The notes under the pieces were generated by a model. That model saw only the letters and a list, made by a program, of their open reading frames with translations. It was not told the DNA's origin and ran no database searches. DNA of 64,000 nt from Paenisporosarcina sp. OV554 (GTDB lineage: Bacteria; Bacillota; Bacilli; Bacillales_A; Planococcaceae): contig NZ_QBUC01000010.1 of the NCBI RefSeq assembly GCF_003058165.1, forward strand, positions 62,001 to 126,000, read 5' to 3'. Positions within the stretch are counted from its first letter, which is position 1. Each line of letters begins with the position of its first letter. The translations under genes and the position numbers were made by a program. This document shows positions 46,176 to 54,985 of this stretch, piece by piece.

Positions 46176-46847
46176 TTAGCTTCCTCCTTTAAATGTAGAT
46201 AATTGCGGTCTTAATAAACGTAGTTCTTGTAAGCGATCGATTGCAATGAAGCCATTTGCATGCAAATATGCACATTCCATTTCGGGTTGTTCCGAAAGAA
46301 TCGTCAATTCATCCGTCATAGTTTCAAGTGTTTCATTAATTTTAATATGTGTCGCTTCTAACCAAGACGCCGCGATGACTGCTTCTTTATTGCCATTCGC
46401 CCCTGCATGTGCGCTACCTTTTAAGCGGCCAAGCACAAAAATATTGCCGCCAGCTATGATTTTGCCATTTGGGTTTACATCTCCTACGACAACTAAATCA
46501 CCTTCTGCTTTGATAACTTGACCAGAACGAACGATGCCGACGTAAGTTTCCGATTGACGCTCTAAGATGCGGCGATTGCTTTCTTCTATGGAAATCACAT
46601 CACTTTGCACTCTTGAGACACGTAAATGTGGAGACGTGTGCACGCTTGCAATGAGTTCTTTTATTTGTTCTTCTGAGCAGTATCGATTTCCAAGTTGTAA
46701 TAATACCTCTGCTTGTCCATCGATGCCTTCGTCCGAAACTTTTAGCTTTAGTTCATCCACCAGTTCGGCATATGCGCTTTGATCATCAAGCCGAAGCACT
46801 AGACCGTCTTTTGTCCCTTTTATATAGACTAGTTGCTTTTTCGTCAT
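46176..46847 (-). CDS. minC: septum site-determining protein MinC
   Basis: 223 residues from the ATG at 46847 (GAGGTGA about 9 nt upstream); the GTG at 46859 overlaps that site. N-terminal FtsZ-inhibiting domain (VYIKGTKDGLVLRLDD) and C-terminal beta-helix that binds MinD (VRSGQVIKAEGDLVVVGDVN, AGGNIFVLGRLKGSAHAG). Partner of MinD. Confidence 0.96.
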   Translation of the reverse strand: MTKKQLVYIKGTKDGLVLRLDDQSAYAELVDELKLKVSDEGIDGQAEVLLQLGNRYCSEEQIKELIASVHTSPHLRVSRVQSDVISIEESNRRILERQSETYVGIVRSGQVIKAEGDLVVVGDVNPNGKIIAGGNIFVLGRLKGSAHAGANGNKEAVIAASWLEATHIKINETLETMTDELTILSEQPEMECAYLHANGFIAIDRLQELRLLRPQLSTFKGGS

Positions 46848-46872
46848 CAAATGCGTCACCTCACGCGTAGAA

Positions 46873-47397
46873 TTAATTTGGCTGATTTAATCGTTGCAAC
46901 AATCGTGCATTGATTACATATTTAAATGCCCAGCCTAGCACCACTAAGAATATTGAATTTGCAATCATCGTTGGAATGAGACGTTCGCTAACAAAAGCTT
47001 GTAACGAAATATCGGTCAATCCAATAAATGAAAAGAATTGGAATAACGCGAATTCAAGACCAGCAACTAATACAAGTGACACGATTGTTGTCACCAATAA
47101 ATTCTGGTGAATGAATTTCACGATATAACTAGCTAGTAAACAAATTAATGGATATAAAAATGAATACAATCCAATAATATCAATGAAAAACACATCATAC
47201 AAGAGCCCAAAAAGTAATGCATACACCATCGCGCGGTTGCGACTATAGTAGATGGAAATGAATATCAAATACATGATGAGAAATCGAGGGATTAAATACC
47301 GATACTCCCCATTAATGTCTAAGGGAGAAAATAGCCCGAATACGGGTTCAAGATAAAACAAGACGACAGCAATGGCTGGAACGATAAAACGCTTCAT
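46873..47397 (-). CDS. mreD: rod shape-determining protein MreD
   Basis: 174 residues with about five membrane helices and no polar domain; RYLIPRFLIMYLIFISIYYS and LLFGLLYDVFFIDIIGLYS are typical. Overlaps mreC by 4 nt. Part of the elongasome membrane complex. Confidence 0.95.
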   Translation of the reverse strand: MKRFIVPAIAVVLFYLEPVFGLFSPLDINGEYRYLIPRFLIMYLIFISIYYSRNRAMVYALLFGLLYDVFFIDIIGLYSFLYPLICLLASYIVKFIHQNLLVTTIVSLVLVAGLEFALFQFFSFIGLTDISLQAFVSERLIPTMIANSIFLVVLGWAFKYVINARLLQRLNQPN

Positions 47398-48281
47398 GAT
47401 TCATCCTCATCAATCGCAGTATTTTCTCCATCTGTCCCATCGACGGTTGTCATAACGCGTTTTGCAATCATCACGTGGTCAAGTAGAGCAAAATCAGCTG
47501 CTGGTTTAACATAAGCCATATTCGTTAAGCCGAAATCGTCTGTCGATACTTCAGTAATTTCCCCGATTAAAATACCTTTAGGAAAAATCCCGCCTAGTCC
47601 AGATGACATGATTTTTTGACCTTTTTTGATTTCAATGTTTGAATCGATTCGTTTTAGAATTAGTTCTTTTCGCTCATCATCGTATCCTTCAATTAAGCCG
47701 AATACTTCTTTTTCGCCCGTCACCATCGCAGATACACGATAGTTTGGATTTTGTGTCGATAAAAGTTCAACAGTAGAAGTAAATGGCGTCGTTAGTACAA
47801 CTTTTCCAATTAATCCTTGCGCAGTCATAATTGCCATGTTCTTTTCGACTCCGTGAACTTCTCCTTTATCGAGTATTATTTTTTCTTCCCATTGATCAGG
47901 ATTTCTTGCGATTACAGTTGCCTGAATCGGTTCATACTTTCGAAGATCGTCTTGCTTGTCTACAACTTCTCTTAATCTCGTATTCTCTGATGCTAAATCG
48001 TTGACGTCTGCTTGCAATTTCGCAAATTCTTCTAAACGACCTTTCAATCGTTTATTTTCTTCATACGTATTTAACAAAGAATCAACATTATCGAAAACAC
48101 CTGTTATGTACTGTGTTGGTTTTGAGAAAATAGATTGCCCAAAACCAACCACATCTTTAATAATTTGTTCAGGTAACGACGCATTATCACGATCTCTGAG
48201 AGAGAAGCTGATCAATGCCACAAGAAAGATGACCCCGACAAGCAGCAAAATTAATCGCTTATTCGAAAAAAATTGTGGCAT
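47394..48281 (-). CDS. mreC: rod shape-determining protein MreC
   Basis: 295 residues: membrane anchor (about 8-26, LILLLVGVIFLVALISF), coiled coil (about 65-105), then the two-barrel extracytoplasmic domain with VIARNPDQWEEKIILDKGEV, GLIGKVV and SSGLGGIFPKGILIGEI. Scaffold between MreB and PBP2-type synthases. An acidic C-terminal tail (DGTDGENTAIDEDES) is present. Confidence 0.96.
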   Translation of the reverse strand: MPQFFSNKRLILLLVGVIFLVALISFSLRDRDNASLPEQIIKDVVGFGQSIFSKPTQYITGVFDNVDSLLNTYEENKRLKGRLEEFAKLQADVNDLASENTRLREVVDKQDDLRKYEPIQATVIARNPDQWEEKIILDKGEVHGVEKNMAIMTAQGLIGKVVLTTPFTSTVELLSTQNPNYRVSAMVTGEKEVFGLIEGYDDERKELILKRIDSNIEIKKGQKIMSSGLGGIFPKGILIGEITEVSTDDFGLTNMAYVKPAADFALLDHVMIAKRVMTTVDGTDGENTAIDEDES

Positions 48282-48295
48282 TAGAACGGTCCTCC

Positions 48296-49312
48296 TTAAT
48301 GTTTAGAATTTTGGCGAATCATATTCATATGATCAAGCGCCATTCCCGTACCAATTGCAACGCAGTCTAACGGATTCTCTGCAATGAAGACCGGCATGCT
48401 TGTCTCATCACTAATCACTTTGTCCAAGTTCTTAAGTAATGCGCCACCGCCTGTTAAGACGATTCCACGTTCCATTACATCCGCAGATAATTCAGGAGGC
48501 GTTTGTTCTAATGTTTTTTTCACTCCATCGATAATTGCTGTAACAGACTCTTTCAATGATTCGGCAATTTCTTCAGAAGAGATTTCAAGTGTTTTTGGAA
48601 GACCCGTCACTAAATCACGGCCACGAATTTCCATTTTCTCAACATTTTCAATGACTCTAGCAGAACCGATTTCTATTTTAATAGCTTCGGCAGTACGTTC
48701 ACCAATAGTTAAGTTGTACATTTTACGAATATAACTAGTAATCGCATGATCCATCGCGTCACCAGCTACACGTACTGATTCACTTGTCACAATACCGCCA
48801 AGTGAGATAACTGCAACTTCAGTTGTACCGCCACCAATATCGACCACCATACTACCTGTTGGTTCCCACACTGGTAAGTTTGAACCGATTGCTGCTGCAA
48901 ATGGCTCTTCAATTGTAACTGCATCTCTTGCGCCAGCTTGACGAGCTGCATCAATTACTGCACGACGCTCAACAGATGTAATTCCATAAGGCACACAAAT
49001 CATTACGTTTGGCTTTTTCCAAGTACCGCCTGACGCTTTCATTGCTTCTTTTAAATAATACTGAATCATCGCTGTAGTAATATCAAAATCCGCAATAACC
49101 CCGTCTTTCATTGGGCGAATGGCAACGATTGAACCTGGAGTACGACCAATCATATTTTTAGCATCGTTTCCTACTGCCACGATGTCACCATTATTTGTGT
49201 TTTTAGCTACTACTGAAGGTTCGCGTAATACGATCCCTTTTCCTTTAATAAATACCAAAGTATTGGCTGTGCCAAGGTCTATCCCGACATCTTTTGCTCC
49301 GAATCCAAACAC
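48296..49312 (-). CDS. mreB: rod shape-determining actin MreB
   Basis: 338 residues. Actin-fold phosphate loops [19 protein letters not shown] (10-28) and [20 protein letters not shown], adenosine motif [15 protein letters not shown]. Directs lateral wall synthesis. First gene of mreBCD-minCD. Confidence 0.98.
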   Translation of the reverse strand: MFGFGAKDVGIDLGTANTLVFIKGKGIVLREPSVVAKNTNNGDIVAVGNDAKNMIGRTPGSIVAIRPMKDGVIADFDITTAMIQYYLKEAMKASGGTWKKPNVMICVPYGITSVERRAVIDAARQAGARDAVTIEEPFAAAIGSNLPVWEPTGSMVVDIGGGTTEVAVISLGGIVTSESVRVAGDAMDHAITSYIRKMYNLTIGERTAEAIKIEIGSARVIENVEKMEIRGRDLVTGLPKTLEISSEEIAESLKESVTAIIDGVKKTLEQTPPELSADVMERGIVLTGGGALLKNLDKVISDETSMPVFIAENPLDCVAIGTGMALDHMNMIRQNSKH

Positions 49313-49406
49313 GTTTTGTTCTTCCTTTCTATCCTTAGCCAGTTAATCTTAGCTTAGTTTAAACCATAACTTTGATTATAACGGATAAAAAGAGAAAATC
49401 ACAGTG

Positions 49407-50105
49407 TCACATGTAACCCTTTTCTTTCAAACTAATAAATTGATGATCTCCGATAATTACATGATCAAGTAATTCGATACCCATGATCTGTCCAGCTTCT
49501 TGAATTCGCTTCGTTACCTCTATGTCTTCAGGTGATGGAGACGGGTTCCCTGAAGGGTGATTATGCGCGCAAATAATCGAGGCAGCAGAACGTTTTACCG
49601 CTTCCCTGAATATTTCTCGTGGGTGAACAATACTTGCATTTAAACTACCAATAAAGATAGTTTGTTTGTGTAACACTTGATTTTTAACGTTCATAAATAA
49701 TACAACAAAATTTTCTTGCTTTAAAGACGTCATATCCGCCATTAAAAAAGTGGCTGCATCTTTTGGGGAACGTACGGTGAATTTTCCATCTGTTTGTTGC
49801 TGAGCTAAGCGACGTCCGAGTTCGACTGCCGCGAGTAATTGAACTGCTTTTGCTTCCCCAATTCCTTTTACGGACATTATTTCTTCAATCGTCGCATTTT
49901 TCAATTCGTGCAGTTGTTCGAAAAACACTAAAACTCGATTGGCTAAATGTAGAACAGATTCTTGTTTTGTGCCTGTTCGCAACAAAATCGCTATCAACTC
50001 TTGATTTGACAAAGCTACTGCACCTTGATTCATTAGTCTTTCACGCGGGCGATCAGAAGCTGGCACATCTCGGATCATTAACGTTGGTTTGACATCAGTT
50101 ATCAT
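49407..50105 (-). CDS. radC: RadC-family JAB/MPN metalloprotein
   Basis: 232 residues: helix-hairpin-helix segment (IEEIMSVKGIGEAKAVQLLA) then a JAMM domain with HPREIFREAVKRSAASIICA and HNHPSGNPSPSPEDIEVTKR, metal ligands intact. Despite the name no repair role is established. Start overlaps the maf stop by 11 bp. Confidence 0.96.
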   Translation of the reverse strand: MITDVKPTLMIRDVPASDRPRERLMNQGAVALSNQELIAILLRTGTKQESVLHLANRVLVFFEQLHELKNATIEEIMSVKGIGEAKAVQLLAAVELGRRLAQQQTDGKFTVRSPKDAATFLMADMTSLKQENFVVLFMNVKNQVLHKQTIFIGSLNASIVHPREIFREAVKRSAASIICAHNHPSGNPSPSPEDIEVTKRIQEAGQIMGIELLDHVIIGDHQFISLKEKGYM

Positions 50106-50706
50106 AACGCGCTCCAGCTGTCACGTGTTCAATAAGTTCTAAATGTTTTAATTCTCGATAAAGTCCAGCAATTGGTAAGCCTACTACGTTGTTGTAATCT
50201 CCATTTACATGTTCTACCATTAATGCACCAACGGTTTGGATGCCGTATGCCCCGGCCTTGTCAAAACAATCACCACTAGCTACGTAATTACTAATCCATT
50301 CCTCGGACAATGTGAAGAAAGTGACTTTTGTCTTCTCAAAAAACACGCTGCATATATCGTCAAAATAAATAGCCACACCTGTAATTACGGTATGCGTTCT
50401 TCCAGACAATCTGCGTAAATGATTTTTCGCCATTTCCGCATTTTCCGGTTTCCCTAATGCCTCGTCGTCGATAAATACCATGGTATCCGCACTGATAACG
50501 ATCGCTTGTTGATTGTGTTCCGCCACTTGTAAGCCTTTCTCCATGGCAATGTTACAAACTAATTCGGCTGGTGATAGACCGAAAACTGAGTGCTCGTCCA
50601 CTTCCATTGTCTTCACATCAAATGGTGCACCAAGCAAGGATAGTAGATCTTTTCTTCTCGGTGAGGCAGATGCTAAAATTAACGGTTTGGTTGTCTTAAA
50701 TTTCAT
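50095..50706 (-). CDS. maf: Maf-family nucleoside triphosphate pyrophosphatase
   Basis: 203 residues. LILASASPRRKDLLSLLG at the N terminus, SADTMVFIDDEALGKPENAE (catalytic Asp), FDKAGAYGIQTVG and YNNVVGLPI complete the Maf motifs; the sequence groups with dTTP/UTP pyrophosphatases (YhdE type). In B. subtilis Maf links to septation arrest in competent cells. Neighbours radC and comC as in B. subtilis. Confidence 0.97.
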   Translation of the reverse strand: MKFKTTKPLILASASPRRKDLLSLLGAPFDVKTMEVDEHSVFGLSPAELVCNIAMEKGLQVAEHNQQAIVISADTMVFIDDEALGKPENAEMAKNHLRRLSGRTHTVITGVAIYFDDICSVFFEKTKVTFFTLSEEWISNYVASGDCFDKAGAYGIQTVGALMVEHVNGDYNNVVGLPIAGLYRELKHLELIEHVTAGARYDN

Positions 50707-50801
50707 TCAAATCAGCTCCTTTTTGACATCATACAGAACTATTTCTCCGTTGAAAAATGTGTCAAAAGGGCAATAATTTAATTTTACCTACTTAACTACC
50801 G

Positions 50802-51437
50802 TCATAATTCAATTTTGAGGCAGTCATTTTGAGTAGAATAGTGCGATAAAAGTTGCACACGGATGATGTTAAAATCCTTTGAAAGTGTTGATATAGCTGC
50901 AATATTAGCTGTCCAATCCTTTGGAATTGCATCCTTATTTCCAGTACTCTCAAAATTAAATTTTGCCGGGTCTGGATTTGCCAGGAAAACAGGCAGATTT
51001 TTCATAGCTTTTTCTGTACAAGCTGCTGAATTTATCTGGAATGGCTTTACAAACGAATCTGTACTACCTTCGATTTTCACTTCACTTTCCACGACACTCG
51101 CTGCTGACCACACATAGTACTGGCCGCCCGCAATGATAATGGCCGCAGACTTCATAGCAGGACTTGATTGCAATAGCTCTGTCGCACCTTCAGCAGTCGT
51201 AAAAACTCCATGTTGTTTTGCAAAGAATTGAGTCGTTCCGTCCTTGCCAGGTGCATCTACAGCTATTTGTTCAGATTTCTCCGGATTCTCAGATGCAGTT
51301 CCAGCTTTTTCGGCAGTAGAGATATCTTGCCATTGAATTAAAATCGCAAATATACCGATCGACACAACTCCGATAAAAAAGCCATGTAAAATTGCGAGAG
51401 TATAGGAAAACTTTGAGAAGTTTTTCGAAAAACGCAT
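50802..51437 (-). CDS. SpoIIB-like bitopic membrane protein
   Basis: 211 residues with a short cytoplasmic N terminus, one membrane helix (about 12-33, YTLAILHGFFIGVVSIGIFA) and an extracytoplasmic region. AKQHGVFTTAEGATELLQ followed by IIIAGGQYYVWSAAS resembles a degenerate SPOR fold. In B. subtilis spoIIB (SPOR protein that speeds engulfment) lies exactly between maf and comC; the call rests mainly on synteny and topology since direct similarity is weak. Two Cys near residues 145 and 206 could form a disulfide. Confidence 0.6.
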   Translation of the reverse strand: MRFSKNFSKFSYTLAILHGFFIGVVSIGIFAILIQWQDISTAEKAGTASENPEKSEQIAVDAPGKDGTTQFFAKQHGVFTTAEGATELLQSSPAMKSAAIIIAGGQYYVWSAASVVESEVKIEGSTDSFVKPFQINSAACTEKAMKNLPVFLANPDPAKFNFESTGNKDAIPKDWTANIAAISTLSKDFNIIRVQLLSHYSTQNDCLKIEL

Positions 51438-51478
51438 TTTATCACCTCGTTTTTCTTTAACGCTAACATTTGAACAAT

Positions 51479-51510
51479 AAAAAAAGACAAGACCGGTGTC
51501 GGCTTGCCTA
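51479..51510 (-). terminator. terminator of comC
   Basis: On the minus strand AGGCAAGCCG-ACAC-CGGTCTTGTCT stem and a run of seven T, 15 bp after the comC stop. Confidence 0.8.
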
Positions 51511-51524
51511 AAAAAGTTTTCGAG

Positions 51525-52280
51525 TTAAACTAACAAATTCGTATACCAGTCGAGCATTTGTGTCCCGTAAAAATAAACGATAATAGCGGCAAGTGCGATT
51601 GATGGACCAAATGGGACTGGTGTTTTCCGTCCTTGCTTCGAACGTCGCAAATGAATAACACCAACGATTGCTCCAATAAATGCGGCCAAGAACAGCGTTA
51701 ACAGTGTAGGAATGATCCCTAAAACTAACCCAATAACCGCAAATAATTTGATATCGCCACCACCCATGCCACCTTTCGACAATATCGCAATTAACAACAA
51801 AAGACCAAACCCTCCAACAGCACCGATGATACTATCCCACCATGGTTCTAGTGGAGAAAAGGCACGAGCAATAATTAATAATACGCCAAAGAATAACAAG
51901 ACTTTGTCTGGAATCAGCATATATGCCAAATCAGATACGGTGATGATTACTAGCATGGAAATAAATAGAATCGCTACGATAAGCTCAAATGAAGACCCGA
52001 TTTCCCAGAAAGCAAATGCAAATAACACTCCAGTTGTCAGTTCAATCACCGGGTAAATCCAATTAATTTTTGTGCCACAGCCACGGCATTTGCCTTTTAG
52101 AAAAACAAAAGAAAACACGGGAACTAAATCTTTAAACGTCAAACGACGATCACATATTGTGCAATGTGAAGGTGGCGTTACGATTGATTCGTTTTTAGGT
52201 ACGCGCAATCCGACAACATTAAAGAATGAGCCAAAAATAAGTCCGTAAATAAAAAATAAAATTGTATATAGGATTTCCAT
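51525..52280 (-). CDS. comC: type IV prepilin peptidase ComC
   Basis: 251 residues of the A24 aspartyl peptidase family with eight membrane helices. The two catalytic Asp motifs are SDLAYMLIPDKVL and GMGGGDIKLFAVIG; the cytoplasmic four-Cys zinc site is CTICDRRLTFKDLVP and KCRGCGTKI. It cleaves and methylates ComG pseudopilins for DNA uptake. Its likely substrates include the pilin-LysM protein encoded just upstream. Confidence 0.96.
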   Translation of the reverse strand: MEILYTILFFIYGLIFGSFFNVVGLRVPKNESIVTPPSHCTICDRRLTFKDLVPVFSFVFLKGKCRGCGTKINWIYPVIELTTGVLFAFAFWEIGSSFELIVAILFISMLVIITVSDLAYMLIPDKVLLFFGVLLIIARAFSPLEPWWDSIIGAVGGFGLLLLIAILSKGGMGGGDIKLFAVIGLVLGIIPTLLTLFLAAFIGAIVGVIHLRRSKQGRKTPVPFGPSIALAAIIVYFYGTQMLDWYTNLLV

Positions 52281-52374
52281 AAATGCCTCTCAATCTTCAA
52301 CAATTAAGTACTCTTGCTAACGTTTAATTATGATTTTAAGTTATTTCCTGAAATTCACCAGAACAGTAGTGAAA

Positions 52375-52408
52375 CAAAAACTGGAGAGATGATGCGCTCT
52401 CCAGTTTT
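52375..52408 (-). terminator. terminator of the pilin-LysM gene
   Basis: AAAACTGGAGAGCGCATCATCTCTCCAGTTTTTG on the minus strand, just past the stop codon. Confidence 0.9.
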
Positions 52409-52414
52409 GCGTGA

Positions 52415-52966
52415 TTATTTTGGGATGTATAGAGTTTGATAAGTCATGACTTTATTCGACAGTAAGCCATTTGCTCGTTTGATTTTCCTTTCGCCTGAGC
52501 GACTTCCATAAAATTTCTGCGAAATCGAGAACAAAGTGTCTCCACGTTTTACTTTGACTGAATCCAACTTCATATTTTTTTCAATATCAGATAAATGTTC
52601 TCTAGTGAGGTTAATTAATATCTCAAAATCGTAACCGTTTGATGTGAATTTGATTTTTTTATGGGTAGCCACAGCAGGAGCAACCGGAAAAGCATCTATT
52701 AATACGTTCTTATAATTTGAAGCTGAATAGATAGTACTAATGGTTGAGTTATCGTTTAATTTTATGGGTAATCCTTGTAGATGTTGCATTTCTAATCTTG
52801 CAAGGTTCATAGTATCCAGTTTGGCATCTGTCCGTTCATTAAAAAGTGTCATCTGAGGAAACACAGTCATGATTCCGACAAATACGATTCCTAAAAGGAC
52901 TAGGGCTGCCAAAACTTCAACAAGTGATAATCCATTCTGCCGTGATAATGGAGCACTTATTTTCAT
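52415..52966 (-). CDS. type IV pseudopilin-like protein with C-terminal LysM domain
   Basis: 183 residues. Residues 1-33 carry a prepilin leader and N-methylation helix: GLSLVEVLAALVLLGIVFVG, with Gly before the cut and Glu at +5 of the mature chain. The middle part (about 45-130) is of unrecognised fold with PulG/GspI-like features (LARLEMQHLQGLP). Residues 138-183 form a LysM module (VKRGDTLFSISQKFYGS, QTLYIPK). It is monocistronic with its own terminator and sits directly upstream of comC. A pseudopilin ending in a peptidoglycan-binding module is not an arrangement I know as a named family. Confidence 0.85.
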   Translation of the reverse strand: MKISAPLSRQNGLSLVEVLAALVLLGIVFVGIMTVFPQMTLFNERTDAKLDTMNLARLEMQHLQGLPIKLNDNSTISTIYSASNYKNVLIDAFPVAPAVATHKKIKFTSNGYDFEILINLTREHLSDIEKNMKLDSVKVKRGDTLFSISQKFYGSRSGERKIKRANGLLSNKVMTYQTLYIPK

Positions 52967-53205
52967 CCTAAAGTCACACTCCCCTAGTATTATAGTATGA
53001 TTATCTAATAGTTAGAGGAAAATGTCGATAAAATTCTCAATAAATAGAAAAATAGCCATTATTATAAAATCTTTTGTCAATTAATGTTTATTTAACATAC
53101 TCAGCAGATCCATATGTATAATATTTTTTTCTCAAAATGAATTATATCGTTCTTTCGATACATTTGCGCAAAAAAATACAGAGACTATTTGCCTCCGCGT
53201 TTCTT

Positions 53206-54909
53206 CTATTTCACATACTCAGCAACCCTGTTCCTACCTTCCCGCTTCGCTCCAATATAAAGTGCGCGATCGGCGTTGCGGATGAGGGCCATGGCTTCGT
53301 CGCAGTCTTCAGGTGCTGTTGATACGCCAATGCTTGTTGTAATGTGCACTAGTGTTAGTTGTGGTTTGTCTTCAAGTTCAGCGCGAATTTCAAATGGTGT
53401 GGATTCGATTTTTGTTCGTAACTCTTCTGCTAAGATTAATGATTGTTCTTTTGAGTAGTTTGGGAGAATGACGACAAATTCCTCGCCACCATACCTTGCA
53501 AGAATTCCGCAATCTTCTACTTCTCGTTCTAACAATCTAGCTAAGCCAAATAATATGTCATTTCCACTTTGATGACCATAAGCGTCATTAATTGCTTTGA
53601 AATGATCAATGTCCATCATTAATAAGGATAATTGACGAAGTTCTCCATTTAATAAATCATTCATATTAATTTCAAGTTGTTGTTCTAAGTAGCGATAATT
53701 GTAAAGTTTCGTTAACCCGCAGCGTTCGCTTTTCGAAACTGCCTCTTGCACAAAACGGGCTTTTTCAAGGGATACAGCAAAATAAGAACACAAAAGACTA
53801 AGAATTTGCAGCTGGTACGATTCGAATGCGTATTTTTTTCTTGAGGCAATAACCAATATGCCTTCCATTGTTTGATTTCTACTGATTGGAACTGATATTA
53901 CGCTTTCTGCATCCTCTGGAAGAAATCCTGAGCTTACCTTTCTCCAATCGGATTGTTTATTAAATAAGATAGATTTCTCTTTTTTATAAACAATGCCAGC
54001 AATACTTTTTAATAGATCTTCATGAGAGAGGTCAATTTCAACATCCACATCTTTTTCCATCGATTTTAAGAAGACTAGTTTACCGTTTTTTATGTCTAGA
54101 ATATAGGAATAATCTACAGGTAACATTTTACTTATTTTAGTTAAAAACAAGTCAATAATTTCAACACCCGTTAGGCGATCTGCGAGTTCATGTCCTATTT
54201 CAGTTGCTTGATTCAAATCTTCATTAACCCGTTCGGAATTACTGTACAAACGAATAAGGAATGTAATGATTAAAAATGGAACTCCTAATAGTAAGAATGC
54301 GGTAGAAACATATTCATTGAGTAAATATAGAGTAATTCCGAAGGGGAAAGTGACGATTATTCCAGCATAATCCCAAAATGTGTGTGACCCGAAAAATCCT
54401 TCGTTTTCTTGTTTTGTTAATTTAAGATATGTATACAAAATTACATGATTAGTAAACATATTAATTATTTGATAGATAAATCCGAATAAGATAATGTCTT
54501 TTAATTCAAGAGATCCTACTTGGTAGCCCATTAATATGACGGAGACACCACTTATAACAGATACCATAAAGAACATGAAAGAGTTAAATATTGCTCGAAA
54601 GAAATCACTGAATCCAATTTTCAATTGCAATGCTAATGGAATAACAGCGAGTTGCATGACAATCGCTTCAACAAACACCCCATATTTTAAGAATATAGCG
54701 AGATTGATCCATTGAACTAAAAATATGGTGGTACCAGCTACTTTAAAAGGAAAATAAGTCGTTAGTATGGAAAGTACGGTATACCCTACTAAAATGGGCC
54801 AGTTAATTTCGCCGGGAGCTTGGAATTGGTAGAGAAGATAAATACCAAATGGAACAAATATAACCCATATGGCCCAAATCAATCTTTGTATTCGTTTAGA
54901 AATGTCCAT
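53206..54909 (-). CDS. membrane-bound GAF-GGDEF diguanylate cyclase
   Basis: 567 residues from the ATG at 54909 (GGAAGGG about 7 nt upstream); an upstream TTG overlaps that site. Six to seven membrane helices (about 8-210), a GAF-like domain (about 230-375, ISVPISRNQTMEGILVIASR) and a C-terminal GGDEF domain whose active site reads ARYGGEEFVVILP, with SIGVSTAP and NADRALYIGAKREGRNRV. The GGEEF loop is intact, so c-di-GMP synthesis is expected; the RxxD inhibitory site is absent at its usual offset. No EAL partner nearby. Signal unknown. Confidence 0.92.
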   Translation of the reverse strand: MDISKRIQRLIWAIWVIFVPFGIYLLYQFQAPGEINWPILVGYTVLSILTTYFPFKVAGTTIFLVQWINLAIFLKYGVFVEAIVMQLAVIPLALQLKIGFSDFFRAIFNSFMFFMVSVISGVSVILMGYQVGSLELKDIILFGFIYQIINMFTNHVILYTYLKLTKQENEGFFGSHTFWDYAGIIVTFPFGITLYLLNEYVSTAFLLLGVPFLIITFLIRLYSNSERVNEDLNQATEIGHELADRLTGVEIIDLFLTKISKMLPVDYSYILDIKNGKLVFLKSMEKDVDVEIDLSHEDLLKSIAGIVYKKEKSILFNKQSDWRKVSSGFLPEDAESVISVPISRNQTMEGILVIASRKKYAFESYQLQILSLLCSYFAVSLEKARFVQEAVSKSERCGLTKLYNYRYLEQQLEINMNDLLNGELRQLSLLMMDIDHFKAINDAYGHQSGNDILFGLARLLEREVEDCGILARYGGEEFVVILPNYSKEQSLILAEELRTKIESTPFEIRAELEDKPQLTLVHITTSIGVSTAPEDCDEAMALIRNADRALYIGAKREGRNRVAEYVK

Positions 54910-54985
54910 AAGCAACCCTTCCAATCTAGTTCCATTTATCTAGTACAAAATACATCGTACCAAAGTTAGAAAGTTTTGTCATCTT

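Noticed and set aside
49407-50105. RadC as part of a mobile defence element
   Set aside because: It overlaps maf and follows the conserved maf-radC-mreB order, so it is the chromosomal housekeeping copy.
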